From: Gamarada debralockiae
Lineage: Eukaryota; Ascomycota; Leotiomycetes; Helotiales; Hyphodiscaceae
Assembly: GCA_002803225.1 (NCBI GenBank)
Contig: NXFV01000641.1
Span: 1 to 64,000, forward strand
DNA length: 64,000 nt
Reading direction: 5' to 3'
The notes under the pieces are model-generated. The model saw only the letters and a program-made list of their open reading frames with translations. It was not told the DNA's origin and ran no database searches. Shown in pieces: positions 57,120 through 64,000 of the stretch (its first letter is position 1; every line of letters starts with the position of its first letter). Made by a program: the position numbers and the translations under genes.

Positions 57120-57593
57120 TGTTGACAGGTCTAGAAGGTACAGTGATATCTGGGCTCGAGATTGACCGCTGAGACTAATCATCAGGTGCTGACTATCAGG
57201 CGCTAATTATCGGGATTGACTGAATAGCTAGAGCCAAGCTGTATATATAAGGGAAGGGTTAAACTCTGTAGGGTGTTGATAGGTCTAGAAGGTCTAGGAG
57301 GTACGGTGATAATATCTGGGGAAGACCGAAGGTCTGGAGAAGTCCGAAGAACTGGGGAAGTCCGAGGTCCTGAAGTCAAGTTATAGATATTAGGGAAGGG
57401 TTGAACTCTGTATGAGGGGTAGAGATTTTGAATTGAAGCTTACGAAGCCTATTTTGTACTAGCGCCATATGCACCTCAGTATTAGGGTTCTCATAACAAC
57501 ATAGGGAAGGGGAGAGATTTTTGAATTGAAGCTTTTGAAGCCTATTTTAGACTAGCGCCATATGCACCTCAGTACAGGGTACTCATAACAATA
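57120..57593. mobile_element. Solo LTR 1, interrupted by LTR 2
   Basis: Starts TGTTGACAGGTCTAGAAGG at 57120 and ends CATAACAATA at 57593; about 241 bp without the insertion. Five-base target-site duplication AGCCT at 57115-57119 and 57594-57598. The terminal CA has become TA, as RIP would do. Confidence 0.8.
57274..57501. mobile_element. Solo LTR 2, nested in LTR 1
   Basis: A 228-bp sequence, TGTTGATAGGTCTAGAAGG ... CATAACAACA, with TG...CA ends and a perfect target-site duplication TAGGG at 57269-57273 and 57502-57506. Its 3' part (TTTTGAATTGAAGCTT ... CTAGCGCCATATGCACCTCA) is about 85-90 percent like the end of LTR 1; the middle differs more. Same retrotransposon family, later insertion. 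Confidence 0.85.
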
Positions 57594-57598
57594 AGCCT

Positions 57599-58071
57599 GA
57601 CCCATTCCCTCTTGTCTGCGAGGAGACTTAGTTCATATGTTGTGTGGGAAACAAACGGCTTTCATCCGAGCAACGGAAGCGCCGCTTTAAGAGCGTGTCT
57701 CACATGTGGGACCATGTTGAGAATGTTAATTTGAGCAAGCTATCTGCAGGGGAGGAGCCAGTCTGTTGGCATCCAAAGTGCTCTCGCGATGACGAAGGGA
57801 TTTTTTCGATAGCGTGACGCATTTTAAGAATCACGTAGCGAGAGCTCATAAGATCAACCTCCGACATTAATAGTCTTCCCTTCTTAATATTTTCTTCTGA
57901 CGACTTAGCTTATTATAGAGGCCTTAATTCTGCCAGCAGAAGGGGGTTAGGAGGTGATAAAGGCGAGCTTAGGTGACTTCCTTTGGTGCTATTGGGAGTT
58001 ATAAGATTTCAATTCACCTCAAGTTTAGTGTGTTTTGCTAGTAGTCACATTTTAGTATACGGTTAGTTATC
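57599..58071. other. Intergenic, nothing recognised
   Basis: Non-coding flank between the LTRs and the small inverted-repeat element. Confidence 0.4.
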
Positions 58072-58285
58072 CACCAGGGGTTGACAAGATAATCGGGATA
58101 TTCGGATAATTCGCTACAATTTTCTCTATCAGCTACAACAATAAAATAAAAATAAAATAGATATGCATATAAAGAAAGTTTCAATGAATAATCTTGTGGT
58201 TTCAAAATTTACATTATGTTGTGTTAAAAAGTTAAATGAGGGTTATAATTTTCGAGTGTCCCGATTATCCCGTCACCCCCTGGTG
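58072..58285. mobile_element. MITE, 214 bp with about 33-bp terminal inverted repeats
   Basis: Left end CACCAGGGGTTGACAAGATA then ATCGGGATATTCG; right end, inverted, CACCAGGGGGTGACGGGATA then ATCGGGACACTCG (differences at only about five places). ATC flanks both sides. The interior is very AT-rich with no ORF. Confidence 0.75.
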
Positions 58286-58968
58286 ATCTGGCGTTTTCGC
58301 TGACATAATATAGGATTGGTACGATAACTGCTACAATTTATCAGTTGCTATGGAGGTTTTTAACGCATTACCCGGCTTGTATCGAAGCCTCTCCACGTTT
58401 GTGTACTCGGCTCTGTGATGAGGAAGGTACTGGATTTGCAGACACGTTTCTTGTTGGAGTGTCCTGTAAAACTGAATGTCTTCTCAGCTGACACATGGAA
58501 CAGTGCCTGTAGGTTTAAGCTTTCGACTACGTCATTCCGTGTCCCCGCATGATTGAGAAATCGAAAGTATTCCGGTTCCGTTCTGTTTCCGTTTGGAGTG
58601 GGGCTAGTTGCCCTTGAACCTCGTCGAAAGCATAGGATGGCTTTCCATTTCCCTGATGACTTGCTGATCTACTGATGAACCCTACAAATATCAGGACCTA
58701 GCAATTCGGTGATGAACATGGTCTAACTCCGAACATTTTAATTTGTGCAGAAGACCTTCCGTAGCAGAGGTCACATTATCACGCATTAGAGTCCGGGAAA
58801 CTTCCCACCTTACGAGGGTGCGGATCCTTGTACTGTACCTCAGCTCTTCAGAATAAATATATAAACTCAAGACTCATCTTGCCACTAAACTCATACTCAA
58901 TCGTAGCACCAAAGTCGATTCCAGGCGAAGAAATTATCATTTTCCTGCCCCACCCAAAATTCCACACG
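58286..58968. other. Upstream region of the P450 gene
   Basis: No coding feature. TATA-like AATAAATATATAAAC lies at 58853-58867, about 110 bases above the chosen ATG. Confidence 0.4.
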
Positions 58969-60651
58969 ATGATCCAACCTTTCTTTGATGGCACATCACC
59001 CTTGTATGAGGCGCTAATTCTCACCACCCTTCTGGTCTTTATCTGCTGTTCTATACTAGTATTCAAAAGCAAACGAGCAGGACTTTCAGAAATTCCCGGC
59101 CCTTTCCTCGCACGCTACACAGACGCATGGGGTTTGTACTCTGCATGGGTAGCAAATATTACAGGGGACAAAGTATCGTTCTTCAGAGATTTTCGAAGTA
59201 ACTACGGAGATGTTGTTCGAACTGGCCCTCGCTCTGTCACGGTTCTGGACCCTGCAGCCGTGCCTGTGATATACGGCGTCCGCTCAAAACTTAATAAGGT
59301 AAGAGACGCGATATCCAGCATTGAAAGAGATGTATGAGTGAAGTATTCTAACTGGCCTTTCCTTCCAGAGCGATGCTTACGTACCATTTCGACAATCTGG
59401 AGTGACAACAAGTCTCCTTAGCATTGAGGATGAGAGAACCCACTCGCAATACCGAAAGTTGGTATCTAATGCGTATTCGATGTCTTCGCTGAAAGGCTAT
59501 GAGCCTTATGTCGATGAGATGGTTAATCGCTTTGTTGAGGTCTGTGATGAATACGCAAAGTCGAAAAAACCAATGAATATCAGTGTATGGTGTAATTACT
59601 GTGAGGCTGTTATCCTGAACACAAGGCACAGAGCTAATTGGAATCTCAGATGCCTTCGATGTTGTCTTAAAATTGACAATGGGGACTCCTCTTGGGTTTC
59701 TAGACGGGAAGGACGCCTACGGACTGATCAAGAAGGTTAAAGCCTTGGGTGCATATGCCGGCGTTGTCTCTGCGATGCCTTGGCTTCATAAGGTAATGCA
59801 GGATAATCCTATTCTGAGGAAGACGAAGCCGTCACCATTTATGAAGGTAATCCAGTCAACTGTGGCGGAGCGGCTTCGAAACCCTGACTCTGAGGACCGA
59901 CCTCGGTCTGATCTACTTTCGCACTTTGTTGCTACCCATGGAACCTACCCAAAACTCATGACGCCCAAGCAGGTTCTCATTTCGGCCTCTGGGAACTTGA
60001 TTGCTGGTAGTCTCAGTCCAGGAAAAGCCTTTGATGAGCTTTGTCGGTTTCTTGCAACAAATCCAGATTCTCAAGACAAAATATATGAAGAGCTAAAGCA
60101 TGCTCAATGCACCTTCCCAGTGGCCTTCGATGATGTTAAAGACTTGCCTTATCTGAATGGCGTTATCCTAGAAGCGTACCGATTGCACAGCTCCACTTCG
60201 CTCAGTCTGCAACGAGTCACTGGTCCGGCTGGACTGAAACTTCCCAATGGCTGTAACATACCGGCGGGAACCAAAATTGGTGTGCCAGCGGGGACTATAA
60301 ATCGAGACCGCGCAGTTTTTGGCTCTGATGCTGACATCTATAAACCAGAAAGGTGGATGCAAGGAAAGGATGAAGATTCTGAATCGTATGAAGAACGGAG
60401 GAAATTGATGGAGAGAACGGATATGTCATTCGGCCAGGGGTCTAGGACTTGCATTGGGAAGAATATTGTCGCCTTGGAGATTTTCAAGGTTGTTGCTACA
60501 ATTATGTGTCAATTCAAGGTGAGCCTACATCAGCTACACACGGGATAGTGCTAATGCATGCCTTGACTAGTTTGAGCTGGTCGGAGAAGCTAAGCATTTC
60601 GAGGTCTTTGTGACTGTCCGTCGCAGAGAAAAGAGTCTAGCTGGTCTGTGA
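58969..60651 (+). CDS. Cytochrome P450 monooxygenase (pisatin-demethylase-like group)
   Basis: Membrane-anchored heme monooxygenase of the ER. Exons are 58969-59298, 59369-59600, 59650-60518 and 60571-60651 (introns GT-AG, 49-70 bases), 503 residues. An N-terminal anchor (ALILTTLLVFICCSILVF) is followed by EIPGPFLARYTDAWGLYSAW, the fungal pattern. ExxR is EAYR (Glu362, Arg365), the PERF motif is KPERWM and the heme loop is FGQGSRTCIGKNI (Cys455). Oddity: helix I reads NLIAGSLSPGKAFDEL (306 on), where AG.DTT is usual, so the acid-alcohol pair for oxygen activation is missing. ATG 58969 was chosen because the anchor starts there. The next gene, 500 bases on, is a Zn2Cys6 regulator. Confidence 0.9.
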
Positions 60652-61156
60652 ATATTAATTTCAGATCGGAAAAATGCACCGCATGGTTAACGAGGTCAAA
60701 CTTGTAACTTCTAAATCCTCTGTTGGAATCTTTTCTTAGATAGTTTCCGGCACATTCGTGCTGGCTCAACCTCTGATCTGACAGATGCATCTAACGAAGT
60801 CACTGGATCGTATTTTTGCCCCTCAGGTGTACCTGTGCGCATCCCGTTTCATGTTTTCTAGGGCCCATCTTGTTCTGGATTCACCCATGTTCAAAACTTG
60901 CAGTTCTGGGCCGAGGTCCAAAAATGCGGACGAATGTAGACCACATGATCTAGTTTGCGGGGACCCCACCTAACCTGCGCCTTCTCGCGCGGGACAATCT
61001 CGACTCTTCATTGTATCAAGCTTCCACAAAGCACACTCAGGCCAACGAAATTTCGAGTTTATCCAGTTGAGATTAGAAATCGATGGCGTTAAAGGCCCTC
61101 GTTTCGAAGAAATGCTTGGCTCTGTAAGTGAACCTTGCCCATCCCCAAAGCGCCGG
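60652..61156. other. Intergenic between P450 and regulator
   Basis: A 505-bp gap on the same strand as both genes; holds the regulator's promoter. No ORF of interest. Confidence 0.4.
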
Positions 61157-63507
61157 ATGAAGTATGCCGCCAAAGCATGGTGAGTATAGCCCTTTAGACA
61201 TCATTAAAGAATATGACACTGAAAGAGCATCTACCAGTATGGAATGCAAGAGAAGAAAGATCAGAGTCAGCTCCTCCTCTTTCGAAACGATGATTTTGCT
61301 CATTCTTGCCGCAGTGCAGTGGCGAAGTACCGTGTCGTGGTTGCCTCGCCAGTAGGAATAGGTTATGCAGATATTCTTCGCCTGGAACGCATGAAAGAAG
61401 GGAGCCGCTGGTAAGGCGAACAAACCAGTATGTAATTCCGCGAGAAGAAGTTTTGACCCCGCTCAACAGCCAATTCACTGCTGCAGGGACTAACACTAAA
61501 TCACTTGTGCAGAGAAGACGCCCTTTGCACTAATTTCAATGACCTATTGCCACCTTTTGGCTGGCAGTATGCCGATGGACCTGCTAGGTGAGCTTGGAAA
61601 GGCATCTCATCGCGTTTTGAGGATGAAAAATGACAAATAAGCCAGTGCCGAGCATCAAAACGAGCCAGCTACCGACCTAAGTATCTTGAATCTCACGGCC
61701 TCAGCCAACCCCACCCCCACCGAAACGAACCATTTTCTTTCGGACACACGAGAGAATCGGTTGGCTTCTTCTCCTCAAATCGGTCATCCGCCTTCTCGAG
61801 AGGACTATCCCATGCGCTACCTTCCACAAGACGTCCCAGATATAGTCACAGAAAGAACACTGCCTTCGGCTGATGGCGTTGCCAGTTCAGAATATGTGAT
61901 CTCTCCGATATATCCAGACCGCAAGCTTGGACTTCTCTTGAAATACTGGTTTGACGAATTGGAGGTCTTTTATCCATGCATTGACAGAATCGATTTTTAT
62001 GACCGTCTATCCGCCTTCTTCGTCGAATCCTGCTCGTGTGAAGGCAGAACGACGCGAATACCGGTGCGAAATGAAGATATCTCTCTTGCGGCACTGACTT
62101 GTGGTATGCTCTGCCTCGCCACATATCTTGGAGGGCCCGCAGAGCCACATGAACAACTCCAAGGAGACGATTATTATATCAACGCCTCCCTGTCATGGTA
62201 CCTTGAGAGTCGACGACTTCTTGATCACCTTTCCTCATGGCCTGAAGAACCAAACCTCGATCTTCTGAGACTCCACATCCTCGAGGTCATTTACATGACT
62301 ATGCTTGAGAAAAAAGGAAATATGTCAAAAGCAATGACCATTGCTGTAGATCTGGCTTTCGCGTTACAACTCAATGACGAAGGGATGTGGAATTTGTATA
62401 CTCCTCGGGAGCAAGAGTATCGACGGCTATTATGGTGGACTGTTTACTATATGGATCGCCGAATAGCGTTGAAAGTTGGACGACCAATTTTGATCAACGA
62501 CGCAGACTTTATTGTACGCGAATTCAGCTCCGAGTCTCGAGCGCACTACCTGAATGACCATATATCAACGGCGACAGGGGGCGGGCAAAAACAAAGCCCG
62601 GCCCTGCTTATCTACTGGCCGCTTCCGTCAAAGCCCACTGAGGACTGGCTCGACTATCTAATTTTCATTGTCGGTTGGAGCACGATCGTAACAAGGATCT
62701 GGCACGACTTCTTCAGTCTGCGCTCTCTCAAGCGGCCTGATCCAACTAAAATTGTTATGACTGACGCGTTATTGACGGAACTCCAAGACAGACTGCCGTC
62801 CAGCCTCACTTGGAATTCAAAGAGATTGCCAAATATGATGCAGTTGGGCGACATGGACAGAGCCTTCCGCTTGCAGTTGATCATCCTTGAGGTAGGTGTA
62901 TTTCATATCTGGGAATATCCCACGCTAACAGTGATACAAGACAACAAACATGCTCCGTCTCGCCATTCGATCCAGCACTACCCAATACCTCCTCGAGTCT
63001 TCTAACACGACAATCGATCCGTCCTCGGCTCAGATAACCGAAAACATTGCTTGCGCCACTATGGACTCAATTGTTAGCTATCTGAACGTCCGCAACCACG
63101 CACGACCGTGGAGCACGTACGCTAGTTTAATATTAGTTGACATAACATCTCGGATTGTACCTTTGGTGAAGAGTCAATCTGCACCCAGGAACATGATATA
63201 TCATATCATGGCATCGATTATAGGTGCGCAGAGCTGTCTCAAAGAGTTGGCGGATAAAAAGTTGCGGGCGAGTTCTCGCGCGGCCGAGAAGCTGGCTTCG
63301 GTATTAGATGATATACATGGAGTATTTATAGGGAATGTACAGAGGACTGTCACTGTGGAAAATTCGGCTTCAGAAAACGAAGACCTCGCTCATGTGGAGG
63401 CTGGGGCTGGTGGTCTAGTTGAATGGAACTTGTCGGACGTTTCCATGGGAGAGTCCTGGCTTCAAGATGGATGGCAAGATATACTATCAGCGTGCAGCTA
63501 CATTTGA
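61157..63507 (+). CDS. Zn2Cys6 transcription factor with fungal-specific middle domain
   Basis: Nuclear DNA-binding regulator. Model: exons 61157-61179, 61238-61265, 61315-61431, 61487-61587, 61682-62891 and 62941-63507, phases consistent, 681 residues. The first two introns split the zinc cluster; joined it reads ACMECKRRKIR-CSGEVPCRGC-LASRNRLC, i.e. C-x2-C-x6-C-x5-C-x2-C-x7-C. The ATG at 61157 is needed to supply the first Cys (codon across intron 1); the ATG at 61162-61172 would lose it. The middle homology region runs from LGLLLKYWFDELEVFYPCID through LLWWTVYYMDRRIALKVGRP. Exons 3-5 were placed by phase only and are less certain. Probable regulator of the P450 next door. Confidence 0.82.
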
Positions 63508-64000
63508 TCGCCCTAACACAGGCCACTGACCCACGCCCCCTTCATCCGCTGAGTCCGAACCTCCAAGTGTATATATAGAGCACTTCCTACTGTAGGATTA
63601 ATGAAATATCGCTGAGAAAAATCAACAATGCCACCCCCGGGATCAGCGCGCTCGTGTCCCCCGCGCGCGACTCGCTTTTTTTCAGTGGCTCACTGTATTG
63701 CAGAAGCTACACCTGGCTATACTACAGTAGTGTTTAGCAGTACGGTTATACTGAAGCAATGAGTAATATAGTAGCTGCTGTCAAATAGTTTGTAGTCGTG
63801 GAGCTCGCTATCTATCAGAAGGCCAGTGTTAATAAGTGAGTTAGCCTAGTCAGGCTCAGCTATGCTACTGTAGAGAGCAGCTAGACTTTTCCCTGATTTA
63901 GGGTCTTTGTTGCGAGGTCATAATTGTGGAATGTGAAAGCAGCTTAACATTTAGAGAGTGGTGATCCAAGGGCTCTATATACAGCGTAGTGACTCATACC
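63508..64000. other. 3' flank, nothing recognised
   Basis: AT-rich apart from a short GC-rich patch with GCGCGCTCG and CGCGCGCGAC near 63645-63675. The last 300 bases have many TAG/CTA words, which suggests RIP-altered repeat DNA. Confidence 0.3.

Overview
The window is nuclear DNA of a filamentous ascomycete (Pezizomycotina). The genes have short GT-AG introns of about 41-110 bases, usually with CTAAC-like branch sites. The families are fungal: Zn2Cys6 regulator, HET domain, DUF7730, a 7-TM rhodopsin-like protein, a GPI-anchored yapsin. The arginine carbamoyl-phosphate synthetase gene carries an arginine attenuator peptide uORF, a Pezizomycotina hallmark. Many relics have CAG-to-TAG or TGG-to-TAG stops, as expected after repeat-induced point mutation (RIP). 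Leotiomycetes is a guess only.

Layout. 1-8 kb: 5' part of an MFS sugar transporter (-), a DJ-1/PfpI-like gene (-), a decayed HET-domain gene (+), and a yapsin-type aspartic protease (-). 9.8-10.6 kb: relic of a GCR1_C/Crypton-type protein (-). 11.0-13.5 kb: three tandem copies of a small cysteine-rich family (-) that I do not recognise, one intact and two broken. 13.9-27.2 kb is the conserved block: a DUF676 lipase, an RBR ubiquitin ligase, a cyclin L-like gene and an Acinus-like SAP/RSB gene (all -), interrupted by a degraded MYND gene and a minisatellite near 22-23.4 kb. 30.0-32.7 kb: a six-exon PTH11/rhodopsin-like gene and ETF-beta (+). 36.9-38.8 kb: the attenuator-peptide uORF and the CPSase small subunit (+).

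40-50 kb is mostly decay: a frame-broken nicotinamide-riboside-kinase-like gene, an intact DUF7730 gene (-), a large broken gene of an unnamed fungal family, a phosphotransferase-like relic and a short inverted-repeat element. 51.3-55.2 kb holds a large low-complexity gene whose frame is broken by an exact 17-bp tandem duplication. 55-58.8 kb is repeat land with two nested solo LTRs, both with perfect 5-bp target-site duplications, and a 214-bp inverted-repeat element. The right end holds a cytochrome P450 and a Zn2Cys6 regulator in tandem (+), a plausible small metabolic or detoxification unit.

Connections: cyclin L and Acinus both act in pre-mRNA splicing and lie side by side. The attenuator peptide would set arginine feedback on the synthetase below it. 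All exon coordinates were worked out by hand from reading frame and splice sites. No alignment or database search was run, so family names rest on recognised motifs.
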